Positions 25,996 through 39,200 of a stretch of 64,000 bases of DNA are shown here, one piece after another (position 1 is the first letter of the stretch; every line of letters starts with the position of its first letter). The translations under genes were made by a program, and so were the position numbers. The notes under the pieces were generated by a model that saw nothing but the letters and a program-made list of their open reading frames with translations, did not search any database and was not told the origin of the DNA. The DNA is from Stercorarius parasiticus (Eukaryota; Chordata; Aves; Charadriiformes; Stercorariidae): positions 1,610,228 through 1,674,227 of the forward strand of contig VWZL01002573.1 of the NCBI GenBank assembly GCA_013396915.1, in the 5' to 3' direction.

Positions 25996-27997
25996 CCTTG
26001 CACCTGCGACTTGTAGGAATAAAGCACCTTGCCCTTCTCTATGAGTCTCACGTTATTCGATCCTGCATGTGCATCAGCTCCCATGCTGTTCTTTTCTCCT
26101 TCTGGTATTTTTCTCGGTATCTTGCTGCTTACTCGCTCGCTGTTTCGTGTGCGGTTAGTGGTGGCGCTCCGATGGCTTGCGTTTTATGTCCACGCAGTTC
26201 TAGCGTTCCCTTACCATATGGTCATCCTGATGTTACCATTTGCCTCAATCATCCTTTTTGTAGCTGCTTGAACATCTTAATTGATCTCATGAGCTATGTT
26301 AAAGATTTATAACAGACGTCGGTGTAATTCATTTCACAAGCACGTAACTATGCTTTTCCATCTGATTGGGCGTCCACACCTCTCTCTCATAAAAACGTAC
26401 ACCAAGCATGGTCTTTTGTCTCTGTGGTGAAATAATGGCCGTCTTGAAGGATATTAGAAACCTTGTACCACTCTACCCCAGCCAAAGGATAAGCTGTGGA
26501 CTCTCAGTTGTTGCTAATAAGATGTTCTCCCCTCTCTCTTAAATTATACCTCGAATTGTAGAACTTTTCCCTTCTTCGCTAGTAATGGGGATGGTAAAAC
26601 TTTTTTTTTTTTGGAGTAAGATTCAAAACCATGTGTTGATAATATTGTTAAGCTGAAATGCATATATCAGAACGGCAATGGTGCCAGGAACTGCTTTTGG
26701 CCAGGCCTGTGTTTCTTAGTATATGCGACAGAGGCATGTGCAATTAATGATGTTGGCAAAAGGAACACTGTAGAAAGAGCACACAAAATGAGAGGTTTGA
26801 TGGTTTCTGCAAAGTACTGTGCCCATCTTTTCATGCAGAAAATGAGTAAACCATTACTCTACATATGACTGGAGCATAGCATAGCACTTTTTGATGGGGT
26901 TTGTCAGAGAGCGTTCAGAAGAAGCTGTATATTAGGAGATAAATTTCATCACACAGGAAAGAAAATATGTCTAAGGGTAGATAGGAAAAAGATAGGAAGC
27001 ATCCTTCCTGCCATTAGAGGGGTGGATTTTTGAGTGTAAATAGGAGCCAAATCTGTCTTATGGAGAATTTTCTATATCGGGTTACATACTGATGTGATTG
27101 TTGAAAATTATCTTTGGTTAGAGACTTTTCTCAGGAGCTGTAGCCTGTGTGACTTCCTTTTTCACCTGTATGACTGTATTCTTGAGCTAAAAACATCCTT
27201 ATTTGCTTTCAGCTTTAGTTTTGATAAGAGGGTGTGTGGCAGTCTCATACCCAGATCTCCACGTGCCTTCTTGGTAGGACCTCTGTGTAACAGCACCTGG
27301 TCACACTTGAGCTGTGCACTGGCCAGACGGCTCACCACAAAAACTCAGATGAAGAAATTGTCTTGCAGTTATTCAGAGGAAAAGACAGATGCATGTAGTC
27401 CATTTACCAAGCTATCCCTTTGCTAATACCCCACCCCGTCTTTCATTCCCTTCTCCTTTGTGGTACTAGCATATTTGAACTTTCCTTTTGATCCATGAGG
27501 GCAGTTGGCATTTGAAGGGTTTTTTTCTCGTCTCCAGTGTCCCTCATCTTCATGTTACAGTTGTCTAGCGGCAGTTTCTTTTTAATCTGTGCTGTCTGTA
27601 CTGGGCTGAACCAGTTCTGGTCTCAAATACCTTATATTTCTTTTGGGAAATTGAGGTCCCTTTAGTCGGGAAGATCACAGTGCTGGAAAGACTTGTCATG
27701 TTTCGGATTGGGATGAGTCTTTCCACAAAGCTGTGCTTCAATTCTGTCACCCGTATAGTGGAATAAAACTCTACATATCAAAGGGATTGTAAATAAAGTT
27801 AAACTTGGCTCTAAATTCAGTGAGTTCTAATTAATCTTCCTAACAAAGATGAATAGTCTTAAAAGACGTATAAAGTGTTTGTTTGCTATTTTCCCTAAAA
27901 GGTGGATTGAGCCTTTGATCTCAGACCTTCATGTAGCATGGCCATAGTTCATGGACAAAGTTGGAAAGAATTAGTTCTCTTTTGGGGAGTAGAGTGT

Positions 27998-28035
27998 AGC
28001 TTACAGCTTATTTTTGAGCTTACGGCTTATTTTTG
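27998..28035 (+). repeat. Tandem duplication, 19-bp unit, two copies
   Basis: Unit agcttacagcttatttttg is followed directly by agcttacggcttatttttg (one difference), and the first bases of a third unit (agct) follow. It is a recent replication-slippage event. Confidence 0.9.
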
Positions 28036-30479
28036 AGCTAATAATAAAAGAGACATTATCAGACCTAAGTCATCCAATAAAACCAGATATTTCTTAACTT
28101 ACGAAAGACGATATTACCTCTGATTCTTCAGTCCTGCTCCTCCTCATCTCCCCAGAACTTTCAGGCACTCTCCAAATAACTTTCCATAGTATGTGGCCAG
28201 TCCTTTGGGGACAGAAACAGTGAATTTATTCCCTGGGTAGTTACACAGGGCAGGGCCCAATCTAACCAAGGGCAGGTGTTTCATAGGTGACCAAATTCTT
28301 TATATAGTCTTCTGTCCTGCTTGGAAAATACTAGAGGAAAAATCTTCCCAGCTTTTTTGTCAAATAAAACACACAAAGTAAACATGTAAAAAGAAAACAA
28401 ACCAAACTTCAAGAGTATCCATAAAATCGCAGAAGAAAGCAAGCAATAAATGTGTGTGTTCACCTTGGCAATAAGCTGTGATAGCGTGTCGTCCATCGCG
28501 TCAGCCTTCCTCCAAGGAAACTGCGCGCGGGACTGGCAGCTGAACGCCGGTCCTTGGAAACAGAGTGAACCCTAGCACCAGGCCTGTGTTTGTACATAAC
28601 ACTGAAACAGCTGGTTTGGATTTTAAAAATTCTATTTTTATTAGAACACTGACTCTTGTTTATCGTTATTGATTTTATTGGGTTATTATTGACTGACTGC
28701 ACCCCATGGGCCTATTAGTGAAGTGCTAGTAAAGCATTAAAGGAAGACTTAGGCTTTTCTGTGCTTTGTACTTACAACATTTGCTTTTATCGGTGATTTT
28801 TAGCCAGCTGCCTAACTACAAACATGGGTAGTCTCACCCACCAGAGACTGAAAGGGGGACAAGAAAGGAAAGAACTTCCTATTTTTTTCAACCTAGAGAA
28901 GAACAAAACAACGTTTTAAGGTTATTTACTGTTTTGTTGGACTAATTTTAATTCTCTGGGAAATGTTTGCATCTTTCTCATCTTGCGAAAACTTCTGGCT
29001 AATAGTAGAAATAGAACAAACTCATCAGTCTTACTCACGAAATAATAATAAAAAGAATCTGCAATAACTTTTATGTGCTATTTGATCTTTCTGAGAGGAA
29101 AGGGAAATTTATTTTCTTATTAATATGAATCAAATGATACATGATATTCAGTGAAAGCCAGATGAGGGTTGGGTGAACTCTGACTGGTTGCACCTTAAAG
29201 TCTAGAGGCTATCTTAATGAAATTTTAGGTATCATTGATTAGTCTCTCCTAAGGTAGTGTGTCTTCCCATAGCAGTATAGTATCCTCATGGTCCTACTGA
29301 TCCAAATAATCTTTCACCTTTCCCTTTGGTACTTTTTCCTCTTCCCTGTGCCATAGAAATTAAGTTTCCATCTTTTCCCGTATACCCCGGTTGAGGGTTA
29401 TGGGCTGGCCCTAATGAACTGTGGCAACGTCAGTGGAAGAGGCACTGAGCAAATGGTCAAAGCCATTGTTTCATTTGTCCAGATTTACAAACTACTGGGA
29501 ATGACCAACAAAAGTAGAGGAAACACTATGAACGTACGCAGAGGACAGCTGTCACAAAAGGGGCAGCCCACAGGTTTCAAGAATCGCAAGCACTTCTTCC
29601 TTTTAGGTGGGGAGAAAAGGAACGGAGCGGTGAAGAGCAACTCAAGAAATGAAAGAGTATGGAAGCTATAGGGAAGAGGTAGGAGCGTCCTGGCAGCAGA
29701 GCACCATGAATGCCCATACTCCAAACGGAAGCAAGGAGAATTTAAATGTCGCTAAAACTGCAAGCAGACAAACAGATGGGGATGGCAAAGAGGCCTCAAA
29801 CAGGTCCCCTTTCTTATTAGTGGTAGCCTGTTGTGGCTCCTGACTGCTAAGAATAACATTAGGGGATAACAACATGGGGATAAAAATAAGAGAGACTTCT
29901 GCTCCTCTGTAAGAGCAAAACAGTCACCATACCTTAATGATGAAAGTAATATTTTTCTCTGTCAAACCTACTGCTGTGAGTAGTAATGACTTCCCCCAAA
30001 AGCCATCATAACGTAAAAATGGTGACAAAGAGGTGGCTGTACATTGTAACGTCAAGCTGAACTAATGGGCGAACTTCAGTCTGCTTGTGAGTGATACGTC
30101 TTTGGGGGAGCGGTGAGAAAATAGCATTTTGCATTGGATATGCAGATATACAAGGGTGAGCCATACCAATGGTCAGAGTCCATCAGTTTTAAAACTGCAA
30201 CTTAAACAGGTTTACTGTATTGTCTCTTCCAGAAGGTAGGTAAATAAGTTACCAAAGAGAAACTTGTATTTACTCACCTTTTCCCTGAGGGTAGAGAGGA
30301 CAGTGCCATCACAACAGAAACGCAGTGCTGAAAACCATCTAGGGTCCTAACTCTATGCAGAAGAAAAACATGCGTTATAACTGCAAATCAAAATAAGCTT
30401 GCTTGTTTTTTTTTTTTTTGCCCCCAAATGATCTTAGCGCAGGTTCAGTTCACAAAGGAGGCTTTTTTTCCACTTTCAG

Positions 30480-31640
30480 CCAATCTAACGTGTGAATGTG
30501 TCATTAAATGCAGGAAGTATACTGGTAACTTTGTTCAGATATGAACACCATTTTATTTTAAAAGCAATCTAATTTTGTCTTTGAATTTCATGATGGGTGC
30601 AGCAGATAGCAGCCAGGCATCAACAGTTACTATTTAATTTGCTGGTACAATCAAACAGCTAGACGCTCTTACAATTGACTGTGCCCACAATTTTGTGCTT
30701 GACTGCAGGTGCAAAATCGCGGATGCAAAAATCAGAGCACAACTTGATGAGCGTTTAAAAATTTGGTCCATTACCGTTTGAAAGCCTCTAACTTCTGTCT
30801 GTCATGTAAAATACAATATTTTGGATTTTCTTCAGAATTGGAGCTGTTCACCAAAATTTACCCTCAGGAATAGATAACCCACCTGCAAGCAGATGCTATA
30901 TTTATACTCTAAGACTGAATGCAAATAAAAAGATATATTACTTTAAATAAACTATTTTTATAGCATTTAACTGCTATCTAGCCCCCCAAAAAACTAACAA
31001 ATTAAGTCATTGTTTCATTTATCCCAGATAAGCTGGTGTGGGGGTGTTTTTTGGGTTTGGCTTCTTTTTTCTTTTAGAGCTTTTTTTAATACAGCGTACA
31101 ACTAGTATTTAAAAAAAATAATAATTAAATTCTGTCATGGAAATAAACATTTAAAAGTTTTTCTTTTTAATAGTAGCCACTCTAAAAAGCTATGAATATT
31201 ATGCAAATTGGATGCTTTTTTTTTATCTGACAAAATAAACATAGTAACAAATGTTTTGATGCTGCTATTAGACGCGGTGTAGAAGCCTATACATTGTTCA
31301 GGAGCAGCAATATTACAGAAAGGTCACTGACCTGTGTGCAATACCTAAATTTTAGACTTCTGACAAAGTTAGTGACTTATTTATATTTGGCCAAATTCAG
31401 CAAAACTATACTCCTGTGCTAACCGAGCAATACAATTCAGTGACTGCTTCCTTATAATAATAATAAGCACTTCAGTCATACGTTAGATTAATGTCAAATA
31501 ACCTGTCTAACCACAGATGAAGCATTCGGTGTAATTTAGGTTTATAGCAGCTAATTAGTTATTTCTGGATAGTGGTAAGTGGGATTTCCCAACTAGTCTA
31601 CTTCAGAAAACTAGTACTCGGAGAAAGGATTTTACTTTTA
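30480..31640. promoter_or_regulatory. Candidate conserved non-coding cluster (octamer and homeodomain words)
   Basis: About 1.1 kb without transposons, with octamer ATGCAAAT at 30919-30926 and 31201-31208 and TAATTA at 31122-31127 and 31552-31557. No open frame of note crosses it. This combination is typical of POU/homeobox-bound developmental enhancers in vertebrates, but the assignment is inference without alignment. Confidence 0.32.
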
Positions 31641-32005
31641 TAAACTAAGATTGATATTGTATTTTTATTAACGATAAAAAACCCCATGATATGCTCCTCC
31701 AGCAATATTTTTCTTTCATTACTGAAGCAGAGGACCAATTCGTTGATCTAACTCTGTTCATTTGTATGCAATTCCTAACCCCTTCTTTATGCTAAGGGAC
31801 GTCGTACGCTTGCACTGATGAAAGATAGACCAGAGAGAGTTGGCGTAGTTAATGTCTTCATGTTGTGTTAAGTATTACAATGCACATGGGATGATGTAGG
31901 ACAACATTTGATCCGAGATAAAAAACAGAGAGAAAAGATGAAGTTTGGATGTTTGTTTTGTGCCTCTCTTCTTTTTTTTGCAGCATTATTTCCAAAATAT
32001 CGATT

Positions 32006-32027
32006 CCCACCCCCCAGCCCCCCCCCC
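32006..32027 (+). repeat. C-rich run
   Basis: CCCACCCCCCAGCCCCCCCCCC, a near-homopolymer of 22 bases with ten uninterrupted C at its end. G-quadruplex-forming potential exists on the minus strand, but there are only loosely separated G tracts. Confidence 0.8.
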
Positions 32028-32777
32028 TAAATTTGAGATTATATTACTGTAAAAAGTTTGGGGGCATGACCATAATGTCGTCTTCTTTTTTCCTCATCCA
32101 AGTATTTCTGGGGGTGGGGAACGGACAATCGAAAGCAAGTCTAAACCTGTTGCTGTAAGGGTTCTCAGAAACGCGTCGGAGTGAAAAGCAAATTTGTAGG
32201 CCATGGCCAGTGAGATGAAGTGTCTGCAAGAGTCCTTCAAGTGTACATTAGGTGGAAGGTAACACAACTTCCTCCGTCACGTCACTGTTGTTTATCATCC
32301 AATAAATCTTTTTGCTCTTCTGCAGCTTTCTGAGAATTGACTCCTAAGGACCCCCAGTATTTTTATTCAGCAAATTCCATGTAAAGGTGAAATTTTGGGC
32401 CTATGGATGTACATGGTCACTTCTCCCTAACTGCTTTAGTACCAGGACCTCTTTCTAAATCTGTCATAGCTACTGCTAACTGATTCCCAGTGCCTCTGCA
32501 TATGCATGACCTTCCCAGGGTCCAGTGTTGCTCTTCTTAATCCCTGCACTTCTGCAGATTCCCTTCTGGAAGCAGCCAGTCCTTGAGTTAAAGTGTAGCT
32601 CTTGGGAGTCTTCTTACTCCTTTTATGTTGCTCATCATTCTTCTGGTCCTCCTATTAACTCTGCTGAAATGACTAGTGGTGAAATTTTATTATTTTATTT
32701 TTAATCGCTGCTCTTCACTTAAAATAAGAAGCAAGCAACCAACCCAACAACAAATCTGCAGGGGAATTTGTGTGGCG

Positions 32778-32975
32778 TTTTTTTTTTTCTATTTTCCTCT
32801 TTTCCTAATATCTCTTTCTTTTCTTCCATCGTATCATCACATTGCCTCTACTGTTTTCCCCCGTTTCCTTTTCCCACTCCCTTGCTCTCTTCTTCCCCCC
32901 CAGCCCCGCCCTTGTTCCTTTATTAATTCTTCTTCCTCGCATTATTTTTCTACTTGCTCCTCTCTAGTCCTTGCC
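32778..32975 (+). repeat. Long pyrimidine-rich tract
   Basis: About 200 bases strongly biased to C and T on the plus strand, with only scattered purines. It contains T runs, TTTCC/TTCCC blocks and a seven-base C run. The long reading frame across it is compositional. Such tracts can form triplex (H-DNA) structure, but mirror symmetry is not evident. Confidence 0.75.
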
Positions 32976-35971
32976 AGTTTTAACAGTCCATGATTTCAGA
33001 TGGAAAATCTGTCGCCAGAGCCCCTCCTCCACTAACATTAATGGCCACTCTAGAAAGCCTGCCCTGCCCTCCGTCATCTAATTTCAGACACTGAGGGGGC
33101 AGACGAAACAGATGGTTGGCACAGGGAAGGATGATTCACTGCTTGAAATCATGGTGCAACATTTCTGAAATTGGTGAGGGAGAAGGAGGTCTGACATTTG
33201 ACAGAGCTGTGTAAAAATTGCCTGATCCAGACAAAGTTCAGACTAATCACTTGACTGTTATTTTCCAGATGTACTGATCATATGACTGTAATTATAAAGA
33301 TTATATTGACAATACACCGTTTCCCAAACATACCGTACTCATTCGTAACAAAATGATTCTCCCTCGGGATGTTCAGGTCAGACTGATGTGGTGAATTGCG
33401 AGCGCGTTGCCATTTATTCACCCTTGAGTTTTCTGGGTTTGGTTTTTTTTTTTTGAGTCAGTTCATTCATCTACTTTCCAGTTACTGAAGCTTGTAGGTT
33501 TTCAGGTTCCCAATCAATAAAGCTGAGCAATAAATTCGAGCTCTTACTTTCAGGCAGGTTTCTTCATAAATAGGACTAAAGTGGCGAGCTTCTAAACATA
33601 AAACTAAAGAAGGAACAGAAATAAGCAGGGAAAATTGCAGGGAATCAGCTTTTCGGCATGTATCTGATGCAACTTAAATGGATTACTGCGGTCGTGGAAA
33701 TACATGTGTATAAAGATGGTGAGATTGTGGCAAGTATAAGACCATGCAGATTCTCTGGATAACGTTTACAGTTCTCAAAATCGTGCAAATATCCACAGCA
33801 TCAAAGTCCCCTTGATTCTTTGTAAGTAGCTACTTACTGCTGCCCTCAACTTCTTACTGCTGTCCATTTTGGACATGTCCTCCACAGCAGCCTTCAGTCA
33901 CACTTCAGGATGAGCCACGTTGAAGCAGAGCAGTAACTTTTCATGTAAAAACTTTTAATCGGTGAAGGGACAGTGATCTTGAGCACTGTGGTGGAAATAT
34001 CTGAGACCACCATGAAAACCAGACTCCTGACTACATGGGTTGAAAAAATGTCTTCGGAGCTAGAATAAGTGGATGAATTTTAGATAAGCAGTTCATTTTT
34101 TGGGTGCTCTTGAGAAATTCCAAATCCTTGCTCGTCCCTGATGTCAACTGAAATGTTCAAACGTCAAGCTTGGTGAAGTTGCTTGTAATTAGTCTTGCTA
34201 ATTTTTATGAATTTTGGGGATAGCTTTCCAAATGTTCTCAGCCTTCTGCTGCTCATATTGCTCTAAGCACGCCTGCAAATCTCACTACTTATTTAGATAT
34301 CAAATTGGTAACTGAAATATTCTTAAATGTCAATGCAGTTTCTGTTTAAAACTCTTGAAAATTAGGCCTTTGTTCACTTTATCTTACTAAAATTGATGCT
34401 GAAGGAGAGAAGAGGTGGAAGAACTTGATTTGCAGTTTTCAATTACTTGACTTTAACTCCTTTAAATTCTATGGGTAAAAGTAATCCCTGGCTGATATGG
34501 TTAGGTATGTTAAAGAATGGGAAAAAGTCTAGATCATCTTCTATGTTTTTTCAGCTGAAAGCCTGTTTTTATTATCTCAGATAAAATTAACACCTGGAGA
34601 GCTTCAAACATGAAGGATGTATTTCCCAAGGGGTTCAGATGTCTTAAACTCCTCGAGACAGAGCACGGGTCTGAAAACGTAATGAGCTGGAAAGTATGAA
34701 GCCAGGTGAAAATACAGCATCTTAAAGAAAAGCTTAGAAGCAGGGGACAGACTGTGAGCATCTCCAAATGGTGAAGAGCAGGAACATGGGCAAGACCTTT
34801 AAATAAACTTTTGATAAACAGCAATTAAACTTGTGGGCTGAGATCTTCTAATAAATACAGATGATGGAGCCTTCCTTCTGATCATGGACCTGAGGATCTC
34901 TTCCTCTGGAAGAGAGATAGCGGCATTAGTCAGGAGAAACCTGGAAGATCAGTCAGGAGATCCATATGGAAATACCCACCAATGCCAGTTCGCATCGTGG
35001 TCCATGGCAGGTGCCCAGTACATTTTAAAACTGTCTTACCTTTAATTTGGTGCTGACAGATGTAGTTAAGAGTCCGAGTCCATGTTATCACTTTAGAAAA
35101 TGCTGGTCTTAGGGTCTTATTGGAGAGTTCTAGAAATTAAGGCAAATGGCTTTCAGTCAACAACAAGCTGTGGGAAGGAATTCAGTAACCCTTATGTAGT
35201 TAGGAGTGTAGATTTAGGATAATACTGAAACAATTTAAGTGCAATATTTCTTGTACTTGTTTTCCAACTGAGAATCTGCATCCTATAAAGGTATTTTTTT
35301 CTTTTTTTTCTAAATCAAATGTGGTTGGAATTTTCTACCCAGTTCCAGAGCAGGATACCTCATATGATTTAGGTGTGTGAGATCTAGTCGACGTAATAAA
35401 TGGAGTTGAGAAAGCATTTCAGACCAACTGAAGCTAGATACCTGCATTTGGCCTTCTGAATAGGCTTTTACACTGCGTGAACTCCACTGACTCGCTCTCC
35501 TTTATGTCCACCGTGGTCATACTTACCCAGTCAACAGAGACCCAGATGTCAAAGTGTCAGCGCCTTCATCTGGAGCTGAATTTCTCCTTGTGTGTCTCAA
35601 TCCTGAGTGTTTTCTGCTCTCACTGGATTAAAAAACTGGACCTTTGGCAGTAGGGAGAATTAACTTCCAAGCGGCCAGGAGTATGAGGACCTGCTCCAGG
35701 ACAGGGACCAACTTCAGCACCTTGTAAGAAAATCCTTCTTTTTATTTAATCCTTTTTGGCTTGAAAATGTCTTTGGAATGAAGGTAATTGAAGTTGTAAA
35801 GTTGTAATAACAAACCCCCAAATTCCTCATTATTATAGTGCAATTGACGGGAAAGACTGAGAAGTTAAAAAGGAAAATATTGACTTTCATGCATTTAAAC
35901 TTTATTTATGTGATGCTGGTCCAAAATCACCAAAATAACTCATGATACTTTATATACATATGCACAGATAC

Positions 35972-35987
35972 GTGTGTGTGTGTGTGT
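35972..35987 (+). repeat. (GT)8 microsatellite
   Basis: Eight uninterrupted GT units, preceded by an ATAC-rich stretch and followed by ATAAC. Confidence 0.95.
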
Positions 35988-36285
35988 ATAACTTGGGTCA
36001 TTTTTAAAAAATGTAGGTTTCTTGGTCTCCCAAAAATGAGCCATCTCGCAGCTCATGGAAAAGCTGCAGACATGCTTTTGTCCTTTCCCACCAATCTAAA
36101 ACTTCAAAGGCCAGATAGGACTTTACATGAAACATAACTTAATGATTTTTATCTCACAGCGGATTCTGGGAACCTCTCCTATCTGATCCTACTGAATTTG
36201 ATAAATAAAAGAGCTTTTTCTCTTCCCAGCCCTTGCCTTTTCAAATGTGATTCTGAATAAACGCTCCTAATTTCACAGTCTCAGT

Positions 36286-36334
36286 AAAAAAAGAAAAAAA
36301 CAAAAAACAAAACAAAAAAAAAACAGAAGAAAGG
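36286..36334 (+). repeat. A-rich low-complexity tract
   Basis: Runs of A interrupted by single C or G (AAAAAAAG, AAAAAAAC, AAAAAAC, AAAAC and a ten-base A run). It could be a relic poly-A tail, but no retrocopy is recognisable on its 5' side. Confidence 0.85.
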
Positions 36335-37030
36335 AAGGCAAATGACAAGTTCATATGAGAGAAACTGATACAATTCGGTTTGGCAACATTTAGCTGAGAA
36401 TTTATGAAAGTCTAGTTTACTTCCTAGGGATAATCACAACTGCTTTTTTTTTTTTAAATACTGTTTTCCAGGATATTGCTTGTGCTTTCACTTTTATGAC
36501 GTGAAGAATAAGTATATTTATCATGATAGGCAAATAGCAATACAAGTTTGGTTACATTCAAGCCTTGAAACTGAAAGGAACTGTCAAGAAATTATTTGTT
36601 GCATTAGAAAAGGTTCCACTTTTTGCTGGGATTTGTCTATACAAAAAATTTTACTCTATGCTGATATATATTTATATAAATATATTTAATACATGTAGCC
36701 TTTTAATAGCATTTCATATAGCTTTCCATTCCTGAAAGTGTATATATTAGTTGATTATGGGAATGTATTGTTTACAGGAGATGGGAAATATGACTACGCT
36801 GTTCTTGATAACCACAAAATTATAGTTAGATCTGAATTTCTGAATGATTGCTAAGCAAGAAATTTTTAAGAGAAGATGCAGAATTTGCAGAAAGTGTGAA
36901 TTGCAAGTAATATAAGAAGCTCAGATTAAGCACAGTTGGGTTGAACCCCTCTTTGTCAAAGAGCAAAATAAATCCAATAAGGCTTGGAAAATACCTGCAT
37001 TTCAGTAGAAACTCTTCTTACCTCTAGAAA

Positions 37031-37054
37031 TTATATATTATATATATATATATA
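37031..37054 (+). repeat. TA-rich microsatellite
   Basis: TTATATATTA followed by seven TA units. AT dinucleotide repeats are easily extruded and mutate in length. Confidence 0.9.
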
Positions 37055-38999
37055 CGGTGTTCGTTCTTAAAGAACTTATACAAGGCAGTCATAACTCACT
37101 AGGAAAAAACGGGACTTGATATTTCTCTCTTATGGCTAAGTATGTACCAGGCATTTCATGGGGGGGAAAAAGAAATTAATTATGAGACTAAAGTAAAAGT
37201 GAAGAAAAGAGGGTGAAAAAAATATTGGCTCACATAACGATAGTAAAAGCAGCGAGTGTCCTGGACTCTTTGTGACAAGTAAGCAACATTTTACATTTGT
37301 TAGCTTTTTCACAATTACTTTTGGCCACCTTCACAAACTGGACCATTTCTTACCAAACTTGTTCATTTGTTACCAAAATACTTACGTTTTGGTACTCATT
37401 TAAAGATTAAAATCAGCTTCAACGCCCAGTAGTAGTTTAATATAGGAAAGATTATGAACGAGTTATAACTAGATCCTGGTTTTCTGAAAGGAAATCCAGA
37501 CCTATGTGTAACTCGGAGACAAGAACTGGGGGTTTTACACTAATCTTTTGATTTATCTGTGGTTCCCTCTTCACCTTAGCTTAGAAAAAGTGGTTGCCAG
37601 GAAAAGAATGTGACCTTGTGTGCTGACTCTGGGGAAACTCCGTGTCCCCCGTGAGATTACGGAAACGGCACTATGGGGTTTTATTTTAGGCATCGCAATG
37701 CCCAGCAGCAACTTCATTTTTACAGCTCTGCCAAAAGATGTCGCCGGACACCCAGCACCCTGCGAGGGTATCTGCTCCGCCGGGCGCGGGGAGCCCTGCC
37801 AAACTGCCCGCGTCCTACCCGGCCAAAAGGCTTTTCCTCAAAAGCCTAATTCTTGAGCACGGCACAGCCTGTCCTTAGTTAGCTTCTCAGCTCAGGGTTG
37901 TCCCATGGTTGGGCTGAAGCCCTTTTCCCATTTCACGAGCTATTCCTCGAGCTCGTACAGGAGAACTTTGTCCGGGTTCAGGCTTTGATGATTGTGCCAT
38001 GCAACGAACTGAAATGCCAACTGAAGCCTTACTAGAAAATTCAGCCAAGAAATAGCAATACAATAAGATAAATTCACAGTATTTCTCTTTTTATTCAGGT
38101 ATTTCCTCCTTTTTGATTTAAATACTCTTTTGGATTTGCTCATCCCATTCACTACAGGAAAACCAAGTTAATTATTGGACCGCAAATAAGAAAAGAAAAA
38201 AAAAAAAAAGCTGTGATTTCCACAACGAGCCCAGAAATCTGTTTTACAGGCAGGGTACTGTCGTTAGCTGTAAGCATGCTCTTTTTTTCCTCCACGTGGG
38301 CAATGAATCAGCAAATGCTACGGGAGTTCAGGGTGAAATGTCAGGTGCTGTTTCAACAGTGGGTCTTTCACAAGCGCCAGGGTGGACCCTCGCAGGGGAC
38401 ACCAACCTCTGAATTAGGGACCCGGTGGTGCTGGTGACACCCTTATAGCTGCTCCTCTCTGAACTGGGAAAATAATGCCTCCCAAAGATGTGCTGCCTAT
38501 TTTGGTTAATTGATGCCTGACCACCAACTGCTTAATAAATAAGTTCTGTCTGGAAAATATTATTCCCTGAAATCATGTCTGAATTACACAAAAGTCAAAT
38601 TAAGTAATTGAGAAAGCATCTGCTGTGTGGAAGGATGTTTGTTTGTTTGTCCTGTGTTTTGTGTATTTTTTATTTTTCTTTTTTTTTGGTTTACCAGGAC
38701 AATCACTATAGCATCTGTCTGGGAGGAAGTTTATTTGCAGAACCACAGCGCAAATCTTGAGATGAGGGAGCGTTACAAAGAAATGGCATGCCTTTCAAAT
38801 GAAGGCTACAAATAGGTTTGCAACTTTCTTCTGTCTTTGGTAAATTACCCAAGTGAGGCCAAATCACATTCCTAAAGACAGTCCCCTGGCATCCTTCAAT
38901 AAACAGATTTTGCCCTGTGTATAAAATGTTTAGCTCAGTGCTTTATGAAGTAAAGGTCATCGGAACATAGATGTTGCAATAAAGGGCTGCCTGAAAGTG

Positions 39000-39200
39000 C
39001 TTCCACTGAGCGTGAATAGCAGCAATATTGCCTTGAAAACTCTGTGCTAATTGATTAAACTCCCAACAAACTAATTTTAATTAGCCATACTAGGTTAACT
39101 TTTTATTCTTCCTTTTTATGATTCCAAAGGTTTGTTAATGGTGCATGGACAGCCCCGGTTATTTATCACCGGAAAACATTAAGGTATCAGAGAGAAATAT
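39000..39200. promoter_or_regulatory. Candidate conserved non-coding element
   Basis: Contains CTAATTGATTAAA near 39049-39061 and TAATTA at 39078-39083 in a stretch free of simple repeats. Proposed only from homeodomain word density. Confidence 0.25.

Larger units (their letters stand above)
22246..30479. other. Non-coding DNA, no transposon recognised
   Basis: No gene recognised. A GC-rich, CpG-containing patch (about 22246-22400) abuts the CR1; another lies at 25914-25995. The 132-codon frame at 25914-26312 (plus) starts in the CpG patch and overlaps an 80-codon hydrophobic frame, but matches no family I know. Other frames (110 codons at 27094-27426, 113 at 23549-23890, 85 at 29414-29671) are also unrecognised. 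A 19-base tandem duplication lies at 27998-28035. Confidence 0.5.
31641..38999. other. Non-coding DNA with simple repeats
   Basis: No gene recognised. The 105-codon plus frame at 32676-32993 is produced by a pyrimidine-rich tract. A 96-codon minus frame (34534-34824) has no known domain. Simple repeats include a C-rich run (32006-32027), (GT)8 at 35972-35987, an A-rich tract at 36286-36334 and a TA tract at 37031-37054. A small GC-rich patch lies at about 37735-37835. Confidence 0.5.

Noticed and set aside
32676..32993. 105-codon frame rich in S, F and P as a secreted protein
   Set aside because: It is a translation of the pyrimidine-rich tract, which is expected to give S/F/P/L-rich products.
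36286..36334. A-rich tract as the poly-A tail of a processed pseudogene
   Set aside because: No retrocopy can be recognised upstream and no target-site duplication was seen around it.
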